Positions 1-8,348 of a stretch of DNA of 64,000 nucleotides are shown here, piece after piece (position 1 is the first letter of the stretch; each line of letters begins with the position of its first letter). This stretch comes from Cellulomonas persica (lineage in GTDB: Bacteria > Actinomycetota > Actinomycetes > Actinomycetales > Cellulomonadaceae). The notes beneath the pieces were generated by a model. It was not told where the DNA came from and searched no databases. It saw nothing but the letters and a program-made list of their open reading frames with translations. The translations under genes and the position numbers were made by a program. The DNA is taken from contig NZ_BJUA01000011.1 in assembly GCF_007989825.1 (NCBI RefSeq), positions 62,001 to 126,000 of the forward strand, read 5' to 3'.

Positions 1-1245
1 ACCGGCGTCCTGGTCCCGCCGGGGACCTCGGCACAGCTCCTCGCGTCGCGGCCGATGACCGAGCTCGCGTTCGCGGCGGTCACCGACGAGGCCGGGGCCC
101 AGGTCGCCGAGCTCGTCGACCTGCTGCACCGGCTCGGGCTGCGCCGGCTCGGCCAGCTCGCGGCGCTGCCGTCGGCGGACGTGCACGCACGGTTCGGCCG
201 ACTGGGGACGTGGGCGCACCTGCTCGCGCGCGGTGAGGACGAACGACCTCCCGTGCGGCGCAGGCCGGAGGCGGACCTGGAGGTCGGCACCGAGCTGGAC
301 CCTCCCGTGGACCGGGTGGACACCGCGACGTTCGCGGGCCGGCGGCTGGCCGAGGACCTGCACGCGATGCTCGTCGCGCGCGGGCTGACGTGCGGTCGTC
401 TGGAGATCGCGGCGCGCACCGACGAGGGCACGGACCTGGTCCGGGTGTGGCGCACCGACCTCGGTGGATGGGGTGGGCTGTCACCCGCGCGCATCACCGA
501 CCGCATCCGCTGGCAGCTCGAGAGCTGGCTCACGACGACGGCCGTGACCACCGCACGCTCTCGCCGTCTCGACGCGCGCGCCCGCCGCGCATCGACCGCA
601 CCAGGCCGCACGGACGCCACCACCGAGGCGCCCGAGTGGGACCCGGATCCCGAGGACACGCCGCCGGTCACGCTCGTCCGGCTGTCGGTCACCGCGCTCG
701 ACGTCGCTCCCGCCGGCGCCGAGCAGGGGCGGCTGTGGGGCGGGCCGTCCGGCGGCGACCTGCGCGCGCACCGCGCCCTGGACCGGGTGCAGAGCATCGT
801 CGGAGGTTCCGGTCTGCTCACGGCCGCGCTGCAGGGCGGTCGCGACGTCCGCGAGCAGGTGCACCTGCGCCCCTGGGGCGACCAGAGCGACCCGGTGCGG
901 CCCCTGGACCGGCCGTGGCCCGGCCGGCTGCCGGCTCCCGCACCCGCGACCGTGCTGCCCGAGCCCGAGCCGGTGCAGGTGCTCGACGACCGCGGCGTGC
1001 CCGTGGTGCTCGACGTGCGTGCCGGGCTCAGCGGCGTGCCGAGCTGGGTGGCGTGGGGCGCGGGCCGGCGCTCGCGCGTGCGCGGGTGGGCGGGGCCATG
1101 GCTGCTCACGAGCCGCTGGTGGGCCGAGGACCCCGTCGGACCTCCCGTGGTGCGTGGGCACGTGCAGATGACGTTCGACGACGAGCCCGCGGCGCTGCTC
1201 ACCGCGACCCCGTCGGGCTGGGCGTGCGAGGCGCGCTATGACTGA
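1..1245 (+). CDS. imuB: ImuB-like Y-family polymerase (5' truncated)
   Basis: The reading frame is open from base 1, so the N-terminus, including the palm domain, lies outside the window. What remains is the little-finger region and the C-terminal tail of an ImuB-type, catalytically degenerate Y-family polymerase. Characteristic pieces are the LGLRRLGQLAALP helix-hairpin-helix stretch and LSVTALDVAPAGAEQGRLWG, which is typical of ImuB tails. ImuB is the hub that links DnaE2 to the beta clamp in SOS mutasome synthesis. The stop codon overlaps the dnaE2 start (ATGACTGA), so the two genes should be translationally coupled. The usual partner imuA would lie upstream, out of view. Family assignment rests on the tail plus the dnaE2 neighbour. 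Confidence 0.85.
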   Translation, partial: TGVLVPPGTSAQLLASRPMTELAFAAVTDEAGAQVAELVDLLHRLGLRRLGQLAALPSADVHARFGRLGTWAHLLARGEDERPPVRRRPEADLEVGTELDPPVDRVDTATFAGRRLAEDLHAMLVARGLTCGRLEIAARTDEGTDLVRVWRTDLGGWGGLSPARITDRIRWQLESWLTTTAVTTARSRRLDARARRASTAPGRTDATTEAPEWDPDPEDTPPVTLVRLSVTALDVAPAGAEQGRLWGGPSGGDLRAHRALDRVQSIVGGSGLLTAALQGGRDVREQVHLRPWGDQSDPVRPLDRPWPGRLPAPAPATVLPEPEPVQVLDDRGVPVVLDVRAGLSGVPSWVAWGAGRRSRVRGWAGPWLLTSRWWAEDPVGPPVVRGHVQMTFDDEPAALLTATPSGWACEARYD

Positions 1246-4200
1246 GTGGACCGGGTCCCGCGCACCCGGGTCCCGCGCATCTCGGAGCGCCGGGCCGCGC
1301 GTGCCGCGGTACGCCGAGCTGCATGCGCACTCGGCGTTCAGCTTCCTCGACGGCGCCAGCCAGCCCGAGGAGCTCGCGGCCGAGGCCGCGCGTCTGGGGC
1401 TGACCGCGCTCGCGCTCACCGACCACGACGGGCTGTACGGGGTCGTGCGGTTCTCCGAGGCCGCGCGCCGCGTCGGTGTCGCCACGGTGTTCGGCGCCGA
1501 GCTGCACCTGCCGGCACCCGACGCGCGTCGGCACGGCCGCGAGCCCGCGCCGCAGCCGGGACCTCCCGTGCTCGACGAGCCGACCGGTGTCCCGGACCCG
1601 CGCTCGTCGCACCTGCTGGTGCTCGCGCGCGGGCCGGACGGCTACCGGGCGCTGTCCCGTGCCATCGCGCAGGGGCACCTGGACACCGGGCGCAAGGGTG
1701 CGGCCGAGTACCACCTCGAGGCGCTGGCCGAGGCCGCGGCGGGGCAGTGGCTCGTGCTGACGGGCTGCCGCAAGGGCGCCGTGCGTCGTGCGCTCGCGGG
1801 CGGGGACCCGTCGGGCGTCGTCCCGGTCGCGCCCGGTGGCATGGCGGCGGCGGCGCGTGAGCTCGACAGGCTCGTCGCCCTGTTCGGACGGGACAACGTC
1901 GCCGTCGAGCTGACGGCAGCGGGGGACGCGTACGACGACGAGCGCGCGGACGCGTTGGCCACGCTCGCGCGCGACGCGGGGCTGCCGCTGGTGGCGACCA
2001 CCGCCGCGCACCAGGCGACCCCGCGCGACGCCGACCTGGCGGCCGCGCTCGCCGCGGTGCGCGCACGCTCGTCGTTGCAGGACCTCGACGGCTGGCTGCC
2101 CGCGGGTCCCGGCGCGCACCTGCGCTCGGCCGCCGAGATGCTGCGCCTGCACCGGCGCTACCCGGACGCGGTGAGCACCGCCGCGGACCTCGCGGCGCAG
2201 TGCGCGTTCGACCTCGCGCTCGTCGCGCCGTCGTTGCCGCCGTACCCGGTGCCGCCCGGGCACACCGAGGCCACGTGGCTGCGCGAGCTGGTCCGGCAGG
2301 GTGCGCTCGAGCTGTACGGCCCGCCCGAGCACGAGCGCGTGCCGGGGGCGTACGCGCAGCTCGAGCACGAGCTGCGCGTCATCGAGGAGCTCGGCTTCCC
2401 GGGCTACTTCCTGGTGGTCTACGACCTGGTCACGTTCTGCCGCGACAACGGGATCATGGCGCAGGGCCGCGGTTCGGCCGCGAACTCCGCGGTCTGCTAC
2501 GCGCTGCGTGTGACCGCCGTGGACGCGGTGCACCACGGCCTGCTGTTCGAGCGCTTCCTGGCGCCCGAGCGCGACGGGCCGCCCGACATCGACGTCGACA
2601 TCGAGTCGGCGCGGCGCGAGGAGGTCATCCAGCACGTCTACGCCAAGCACGGGCGTGAGCACGCCGCGCAGGTGGCGAACGTGATCTCCTACCGGCCGCG
2701 CTCCGCGGTGCGTGACGCGGCCCGTGCGCTGGGGTACGACGCGGGCCAGCAGGACGCGTGGGCGAAGTCCGTCGAGCGATGGGGGAGCCTGCGCACCGCG
2801 CCGTCGGTGGAGCACGACCCGACGAGCCCGACGACCGCCGCCGTGCGCGACGCGCGTCCGCACACCGGGCACGCGGGGCCGCCACCGGTCGTCACCGGCC
2901 GGCAGCTGCGTGCGCAGGCGCGCGGTGCACAGTGGGTCTCGGGCACGCCGGGCACGCCGGGCACCCCGCGCTCGTCGTCGGCACCGGCGCGAGGACGCAA
3001 GGGTGACGAGATCCCCGGCCTGGCCACGGCCGACGGGCACGACGTGGTCCCGACGAGGCTGCCGCCGTCCGCCGAGGCCGAGGGCGAGATCCCCGAGCAC
3101 GTGATCGACCTCGCGGAGCGGTTCCTGCGCCTGCCCCGGCACCTGGGGATCCACTCGGGCGGCATGGTCATGTGCGACCGCCCGGTGATCGAGGTCTGCC
3201 CCGTCGAGTGGGCGCGCATGCCCGGCCGCACGGTGCTGCAGTGGGACAAGGAGGACTGCGCGGACGCGGGGCTGGTCAAGTTCGACCTGCTGGGCCTGGG
3301 GATGCTCACCGCGCTGCGGATCGCGTTCGACTCCGTGCGCGAGCACGGCGGTCCGGACCTGGACCTGCACGCGCTGCCGCAGGACGACCCGCTGGTCTAC
3401 GAGCTGCTGAGCGCCGCGGACACCGTCGGGGTGTTCCAGGTCGAGTCGCGCGCGCAGATGGGCACGCTGCCGCGCCTGCAGCCCAAGAAGTTCTACGACA
3501 TCGTCATCGAGGTCGCCCTCATCCGGCCGGGCCCGATCCAGGGCAACTCCGTGCACCCCTACATCGAGCGCGCCCGCGGCCGCCAGAAGGTGACCTACCT
3601 GCACCCGCTGCTCGAACCGTCGCTGAGCAAGACGCTCGGCGTGCCGCTGTTCCAGGAACAGCTCATGCAGATGGCGATCGACGTCGCTGACTTCACGCCC
3701 GCCGAGGCCGACCAGCTCCGCCGCGCGATGGGCTCCAAGCGTTCGACCGAGCGGATGCTCGCGCTCAAGGAGCGCCTCATGAGCGGCATGGCGTCGCACG
3801 GCATCTCACGTGAGACCGGTGAGCAGATCTTCGACAAGCTCAAGGCGTTCGCGGACTTCGGGTTCCCCGAGTCGCACGCGTACTCGTTCGCGTTCCTCGT
3901 GTACGCGAGCGCGTGGCTCAAGGTGCACCACCCCGCGGCGTTCTACGCGGGTCTCCTCGCCGCGCAGCCCATGGGGTTCTACTCACCGCAGAGCCTGGCG
4001 GCCGACGCGCGTCGGCACGGGATCGAGGTGCTGCGGCCGGACGTGCAACGGTCACGTGCTCTGGCCTGCGTCGAGCGCGTCGGGCCGACGCCGCCCGGCG
4101 GAGAGCCGCGACTCGTCCCACGTCCCAGCGGCACGGGACCGACGCCGCAGCCCGGTGTCCGCACCGGCACCTCCGCGCAGGCCGCCGCGGTGGGCGACGT

Positions 4201-4942
4201 GGTGCAGGCGCGCGACCGGGTGCAGCAGCCGGCGCGGTCGCTCGCCGTGCGGATCGGGCTCGCCGCGGTGCGCGGCATCGGGACCGCGCTCGCGGAGCAG
4301 ATCGTCGACGAGCGTGAGGCGCACGGGCCGTTCGTCGACCAGCGCGATCTCGTGCGCCGCGTGCGGCTCACGACCACCCAGCTCGAGGCCCTCGCGACCG
4401 CGGGCGCGCTCGACGGGCTCGGCGTGACGCGGCGGGAGGCGTTGTGGGCGGCGGGCGCGCTCGCGCAGGAGAGCCCGCAGACCCTGCCCGGCGTGAGCGT
4501 CGGCGTGAGCGCCCCGACGCTGCCCGGGCTCAGCCCGGTCGAGACCGCGACCGCGGACGTGTGGGCGACGGGCGTCTCGGTCGACTCCTACCCGACCCAG
4601 TTCGTGCGTGACGGGCTCGACGACGCCGGGGTGCTCCGTGTCGAGCAGGCCTACCGGCACGAGACCGGGCGACGCGTCGCCGTCGCCGGCGTGGTCACGC
4701 ACCGCCAGCGTCCCGGCACTGCGGGCGGTGTCACGTTCCTGTCCCTCGAGGACGAGACCGGGCTGCTCAACGTCGTGTGCTCGGCGGGCCTGTGGCAGCG
4801 GTTCCGACGCACCGCGCGGACGAGCCGCGCGATGGTCGTGCGCGGGCTGTTGGAACGGCAGGACGGCGCGACGAACCTCGTCGCGGAGCACCTGGCCCCG
4901 CTGTCGCTCAAGGTCCGCTCGACGTCGCGCGACTTCCAGTGA
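1238..4942 (+). CDS. dnaE2: Error-prone DNA polymerase III alpha subunit DnaE2 (ImuC)
   Basis: This is a 1234-residue C-family polymerase for damage-tolerant translesion synthesis. The N-terminal PHP domain starts at YAELHAHSAF (His29, His31) with TDHDG near residue 61. The polymerase palm carries PDIDVDIE at about 449-456 (catalytic aspartates D450/D452), followed by HLGIHSGGMV, IRPGPIQG and FPESHAYSFAF. An OB-fold lies near the C-terminus (GVVTHRQRPGTAGGVTFLSLEDETG). It is longer than the usual DnaE2 of about 1050-1100 residues because of two low-complexity, Pro/Gly/Ala-rich insertions at roughly residues 512-610 and 940-985. Start ATG overlaps the imuB stop. The imuB partner supports DnaE2 rather than the replicative DnaE1. 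Confidence 0.95.
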   Translation: MTEWTGSRAPGSRASRSAGPRVPRYAELHAHSAFSFLDGASQPEELAAEAARLGLTALALTDHDGLYGVVRFSEAARRVGVATVFGAELHLPAPDARRHGREPAPQPGPPVLDEPTGVPDPRSSHLLVLARGPDGYRALSRAIAQGHLDTGRKGAAEYHLEALAEAAAGQWLVLTGCRKGAVRRALAGGDPSGVVPVAPGGMAAAARELDRLVALFGRDNVAVELTAAGDAYDDERADALATLARDAGLPLVATTAAHQATPRDADLAAALAAVRARSSLQDLDGWLPAGPGAHLRSAAEMLRLHRRYPDAVSTAADLAAQCAFDLALVAPSLPPYPVPPGHTEATWLRELVRQGALELYGPPEHERVPGAYAQLEHELRVIEELGFPGYFLVVYDLVTFCRDNGIMAQGRGSAANSAVCYALRVTAVDAVHHGLLFERFLAPERDGPPDIDVDIESARREEVIQHVYAKHGREHAAQVANVISYRPRSAVRDAARALGYDAGQQDAWAKSVERWGSLRTAPSVEHDPTSPTTAAVRDARPHTGHAGPPPVVTGRQLRAQARGAQWVSGTPGTPGTPRSSSAPARGRKGDEIPGLATADGHDVVPTRLPPSAEAEGEIPEHVIDLAERFLRLPRHLGIHSGGMVMCDRPVIEVCPVEWARMPGRTVLQWDKEDCADAGLVKFDLLGLGMLTALRIAFDSVREHGGPDLDLHALPQDDPLVYELLSAADTVGVFQVESRAQMGTLPRLQPKKFYDIVIEVALIRPGPIQGNSVHPYIERARGRQKVTYLHPLLEPSLSKTLGVPLFQEQLMQMAIDVADFTPAEADQLRRAMGSKRSTERMLALKERLMSGMASHGISRETGEQIFDKLKAFADFGFPESHAYSFAFLVYASAWLKVHHPAAFYAGLLAAQPMGFYSPQSLAADARRHGIEVLRPDVQRSRALACVERVGPTPPGGEPRLVPRPSGTGPTPQPGVRTGTSAQAAAVGDVVQARDRVQQPARSLAVRIGLAAVRGIGTALAEQIVDEREAHGPFVDQRDLVRRVRLTTTQLEALATAGALDGLGVTRREALWAAGALAQESPQTLPGVSVGVSAPTLPGLSPVETATADVWATGVSVDSYPTQFVRDGLDDAGVLRVEQAYRHETGRRVAVAGVVTHRQRPGTAGGVTFLSLEDETGLLNVVCSAGLWQRFRRTARTSRAMVVRGLLERQDGATNLVAEHLAPLSLKVRSTSRDFQ

Positions 4943-4951
4943 GCCGCGTGC

Positions 4952-5509
4952 TCAGACGCCGGCCAGGTCCACCTCGTCGGAGGACTCGACCGTGGCTGTC
5001 CGTCCCGGCCCGTCCTGGAACTGCCAGTAGAGGTTGGCGTGGGAGACCACCAGCTCGGGCGGTGGTGCGCCCCACTCGGTGAGGTCCTCGGTGCTGTGCG
5101 CGTCCGACACGAGCGTCACGTCGTAGCCGCGCACGAACCCGCCGTGCAGGGTCGCCCGCACGCACGCGTCGGTCTGAGCGCCCGTGACGACGAGCCGACC
5201 CACGCCGCGCGACGCGAGCTCGGACTCGAGCGGGGTGTCCTCGAAGGAGTCGCCGTAGCGCTTGTCCACGATCGCCTCGTCGGCTGCAGGCCTGAGCTCG
5301 GGGATCAGCTGCCACGTGTCGCTGCCCTCGGGCAGCTCGTCGGACTGGTGGCGCACCCACACGACCGGCGTGCCCTGTGCGCGAGCGCGGGTCACGAGCC
5401 CGTCGATCGTCGCGACGACCTGGTCGCGAGCGTGCAACGCGTTCGCGACCCCGTTCTGCATGTCGATCACGAGCAGCGCGGTGGCGGCTCGTCCCTGGAG
5501 AGTGGTCAT
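4952..5509 (-). CDS. Isochorismatase-family cysteine hydrolase
   Basis: A 185-residue protein of the isochorismatase-like hydrolase superfamily. The catalytic triad is readable: Asp in ALLVIDMQNG near the N-terminus, Lys in IVDKRYGDSF, and the nucleophile Cys in VTGAQTDACVRAT. The protein is full length for the family. Members include nicotinamidases, N-carbamoylsarcosine amidases and many uncharacterised amidases; the substrate cannot be told here. The start at MTTLQGRAA is chosen because it sits just before the first beta strand; the longer upstream frame has no homologous look. The gene is convergent with dnaE2, with a 9-base gap. No pathway partner is adjacent. Confidence 0.85.
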   Translation of the reverse strand: MTTLQGRAATALLVIDMQNGVANALHARDQVVATIDGLVTRARAQGTPVVWVRHQSDELPEGSDTWQLIPELRPAADEAIVDKRYGDSFEDTPLESELASRGVGRLVVTGAQTDACVRATLHGGFVRGYDVTLVSDAHSTEDLTEWGAPPPELVVSHANLYWQFQDGPGRTATVESSDEVDLAGV

Positions 5510-5562
5510 ACCGCCAGTAACCCACCGACCACTGACACGCGCCGAACCTTTGCCTGCCCGCG

Positions 5563-6174
5563 TCAGCGGACCGTGCCCTCCACGCGGTCGCGGATGCCGA
5601 TGAGCATGCGCCGCGACATCACGGTGCTCACCGAGCCGACGACCTCGTTGATCGGGACGGCCCACCCGCGGGGACGCGCGTAACGCTCACGCACGACGAG
5701 GCGCGTCGTGCGGTCCCGGCCCGGGTGCAGCGTGAACGCCCAGCTGAAGCTCGCGTCCGGGGCGGTCAGCACGAGCGCGCGGGGCGGGTCGACGATCGTC
5801 ACGGCGAGCGCGGCGCTCGGCGCGAGGTGGATCTCGTCGCCCTCCGCGAGCCCCTGCCACCGGTCCTCGATGCGGGAGGCGGAGTGGATGTGCAGCCCGA
5901 CGAGGTTCTCGAGCCAGTCGTAGGAGTAGAAGCCGCCGCGGTCCTGGCCGAGCTGGACGAGCCAGGGCCAGACCTGCTCGGCGGACGCGCGGATCGTGAT
6001 CCCGCGGGTCGCGACGAGCCCCGGCACCGTGATGATGTCGTCGCCCGCGAGGCGTGCGTCGAGCTCGTCCTCGCTCGCGCCCCACTGCAGTCCCCACGTG
6101 CGGGCGAGGGGCAGCAGCGCGACGGCCGTGGCGGCGACGAGGAGCCCCGCGGCGCGGGGTGAGGGTGCGCGCAT
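5563..6174 (-). CDS. Membrane-anchored SRPBCC (START-like) protein
   Basis: A 203-residue protein with an N-terminal hydrophobic segment ([17 protein letters not shown], residues 10-26), probably a signal anchor. The rest looks like an SRPBCC/polyketide-cyclase fold: [35 protein letters not shown] is the common start of this group, and a terminal helix follows [25 protein letters not shown]. These proteins bind hydrophobic ligands; no catalytic residues can be named. The start is the ATG directly before the hydrophobic stretch. It is divergent from the DNA ligase gene, with a 148-base intergenic region. The biological role is unknown. Confidence 0.75.
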   Translation of the reverse strand: MRAPSPRAAGLLVAATAVALLPLARTWGLQWGASEDELDARLAGDDIITVPGLVATRGITIRASAEQVWPWLVQLGQDRGGFYSYDWLENLVGLHIHSASRIEDRWQGLAEGDEIHLAPSAALAVTIVDPPRALVLTAPDASFSWAFTLHPGRDRTTRLVVRERYARPRGWAVPINEVVGSVSTVMSRRMLIGIRDRVEGTVR

Positions 6175-6322
6175 GGTCCCAGTGGACTCCTCGAGGCCAC
6201 GATCGCGCGAGCGACGAACGTCCCGGCGTCCGCCGGCCGGACCCGCGCGGCGTTCCGCAGCGCACCGCCGGGGGATCACGCGACGGGTGGCCGGTGTGGG
6301 TGGCCGGGTGCACGATGCCCGC

Positions 6323-7879
6323 ATGCTGCTCGCCGACGTGGCCGCGACGTCCACTGCGCTCGCCGCGACGCGATCGCGCCTGGCCAAGCGCGCGCTGCTG
6401 GTCGACCTGCTGCGCCGGACGCCGCCGCAGGACGTGCCGGTGGTCGCGCGGTACCTGGCCGGTGAGCTCCGGCAGCGCCGCACGGGCCTGGGGTGGCGGT
6501 CGCTGCAGACTCTGCCCGAGCCCGCGGCCGAGCCGAGCCTGCAGGTCGGGGACGTCGACGCGGCGTTCGCGCGCATGGCCGCGCTCGCGGGGCCGGGATC
6601 GGGCACCGCCCGCGCTGCCGAGGTCGCAGCGCTGTTCGGTGCCGCCACCGCGGCCGAGCAGCAGTTCCTGGTCCGGCTGGTCGGAGGCGAGCTGCGTCAG
6701 GGTGCGCTGGACGCCCTGCTGCTCGACGCCGTGGCCGAGGCGTCAGGGGTCCCTGCCGAGGCCGTGCGGCGCGCGGCGATGCTCGCGGGCGCCACCGAGC
6801 CGGTCGCCCAGGCGGCCCTCGCCGCACCCGACCCGGACGCGGCGCTGGCGGCGCTCGCGGCCTTCACGCTCGAGGTCGGCCGGGCCGTGCGCCCCATGCT
6901 CGCGCAGTCCGCGCCCGACGTCGCGACCGCGCTCGCCACCGTCGCGGACGTCGAGCAGGGGACCGACGCGGTCGTCGACGCCAAGCTCGACGGCATCCGC
7001 ATCCAGGTGCACCGCTCGGGTGACGCGGTCGGGGTCTTCACGCGTTCGCTCGACGACATCACGACGCGCGTCCCGGAGATCGTCGAGATCGTGCGCGATC
7101 TCCCGGCCCAGCGGCTGGTGCTCGACGGTGAGGCGCTCGTCGTCGGCGAGGACGGCCGTCCCGTCCCGTTCCAGGACACCGCCGCGCGCGCGGCGAGCGG
7201 GGACGTCGAGGTCGCCGCGACCCAGCGGCTGCAGCCGTTCTTCTTCGACTGCCTGCACCTCGACGGCGACGACCTGCTCGACCGCCCGCTCACCGATCGC
7301 CTGGCCGCACTCGACGGTCTGCTCGCGGCGCACCCGCAGCTCGGCGTCGCCCGGGTCGTGACGTCCGACCCCGAGACCGCGCAGGCGCACGCGCGCGCCA
7401 TCCTGGCCGCCGGGCACGAGGGGGTCGTCGTCAAGGCGGCGGCGTCGCCGTACGAGGCGGGGCGCCGCGGCGCGGCGTGGGTCAAGGTCAAGCCCCGGCA
7501 CACGCTCGACCTCGTCGTCCTCGCGGTCGAACGCGGCTCGGGCCGCCGGCAGGGTCTGCTCTCCAACATCCACCTGGGTGCCCGGGACGGCGCAGGCGGC
7601 TTCGTCATGCTCGGCAAGACCTTCAAGGGCATGACCGACGCGATGCTCACGTGGCAGACGCGGCGGTTCCGTGAGCTGGAGGTGGCCGACGACGGCTGGA
7701 CCGTCACGGTTCGCCCGGAGCAGGTCGTGGAGATCGCCTTCGACGGCGTGCAGCGTTCGACCCGCTACCCGGGCGGCCTGGCCCTGCGCTTCGCACGCGT
7801 CCTGCGCTACCGCGACGACAAGTCGGCCGACGAGGCCGACACGATCACGCGCGTCCGAGAGCTGGCGTCGTGGGGATAG
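6323..7879 (+). CDS. ATP-dependent DNA ligase (LigB type)
   Basis: A 518-residue monofunctional ATP-dependent DNA ligase. Motif I is [13 protein letters not shown] with the nucleotidyl-accepting Lys at residue 221. Downstream are DGEALVV (motif III), [26 protein letters not shown] (motifs IV-V) and an OB-fold ending in [27 protein letters not shown]. The first 200 residues form the helical DNA-binding domain ([28 protein letters not shown]). It matches actinobacterial LigB/Lig1-like enzymes in length and acts in repair alongside the NAD-dependent LigA. The ATG is chosen because it opens the conserved N-terminal domain. A hexamer CACGAT six bases upstream could be a weak -10 of a leaderless message. 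Confidence 0.9.
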   Translation: MLLADVAATSTALAATRSRLAKRALLVDLLRRTPPQDVPVVARYLAGELRQRRTGLGWRSLQTLPEPAAEPSLQVGDVDAAFARMAALAGPGSGTARAAEVAALFGAATAAEQQFLVRLVGGELRQGALDALLLDAVAEASGVPAEAVRRAAMLAGATEPVAQAALAAPDPDAALAALAAFTLEVGRAVRPMLAQSAPDVATALATVADVEQGTDAVVDAKLDGIRIQVHRSGDAVGVFTRSLDDITTRVPEIVEIVRDLPAQRLVLDGEALVVGEDGRPVPFQDTAARAASGDVEVAATQRLQPFFFDCLHLDGDDLLDRPLTDRLAALDGLLAAHPQLGVARVVTSDPETAQAHARAILAAGHEGVVVKAAASPYEAGRRGAAWVKVKPRHTLDLVVLAVERGSGRRQGLLSNIHLGARDGAGGFVMLGKTFKGMTDAMLTWQTRRFRELEVADDGWTVTVRPEQVVEIAFDGVQRSTRYPGGLALRFARVLRYRDDKSADEADTITRVRELASWG

Positions 7880-7900
7880 CTGCGCGCAGGAGAGCCGCCG

Positions 7901-8284
7901 TCAGTGGTCGGACTCCCAGCGGTGGCCGTAGCGGACGAGGGGTTGCATCGCCTCGATGAGGTCGCGACCGCGGGGGGTGAGCTCGTAGCGGACGCTCACG
8001 GGGGTGGTCGGCTCGACGAGGCGGGCGACCAGGTCGGCGCGTTCGAGCTCCTTGAGGCGCACCGAGAGCATGCGGTCCGAGAGGCCGATGACGGAGGTCT
8101 GGATCTGCGTGAAGCGGTGTGCGCCGCGCCCGACGGCGAACAGGATGCTGCTGCTCCAGCGCCGGCCGACGAGCTCAAGGACGTGCGACGCGCTGCGGCA
8201 CGCGTCGTCGTCGATCGGCAGCAGCGCCTTGCGGGCGCCGGTGGAGGGCCGGGGGGCGGCGGTGGAGGGCGTCGGCGTGCTCAC
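7901..8284 (-). CDS. HxlR-family winged-helix regulator
   Basis: A 127-residue HxlR/DUF24-type transcriptional regulator. After a flexible 25-residue N-terminus comes the signature ELVGRRWSSSILFAVGRGAHRFTQIQ, then GLSDRMLSVRLKELERADLV (recognition helix and wing) and VRYELTPRGRDL. A Cys at residue 29 (DDDACRSA) could be redox sensitive, as in some family members. The start codon is GTG. A TACTCT hexamer (8291-8296) lies six bases upstream of the start inside a dyad, suggesting a leaderless, self-controlled message. It is divergent from the LLM/FAD fusion gene, its most likely target. It is convergent with the ligase gene, 21 bases apart. Confidence 0.9.
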   Translation of the reverse strand: MSTPTPSTAAPRPSTGARKALLPIDDDACRSASHVLELVGRRWSSSILFAVGRGAHRFTQIQTSVIGLSDRMLSVRLKELERADLVARLVEPTTPVSVRYELTPRGRDLIEAMQPLVRYGHRWESDH

Positions 8285-8298
8285 TTACCTAGAGTAAG
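8284..8298. promoter_or_regulatory. Dyad operator and -10 between HxlR gene and oxidoreductase fusion
   Basis: CTTAC, five bases, GTAAG forms a perfect 5-bp dyad that covers the HxlR start codon and its proposed -10 hexamer (TACTCT on the minus strand, 8291-8296). This is a plausible binding site for the adjacent HxlR dimer, controlling itself and the divergent gene at 8349. Seen: dyad and position. Inferred: binding. Confidence 0.45.
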
Positions 8299-8348
8299 CC
8301 GCTCACCACCGTTTGCGCAGCGGTGAACCGGCCGCTCATGCTGAGGGC

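Noticed and set aside
1199..3799. An 866-codon minus-strand frame opposite dnaE2.
   Set aside because: Shadow frame; dnaE2 motifs on the plus strand are unambiguous.
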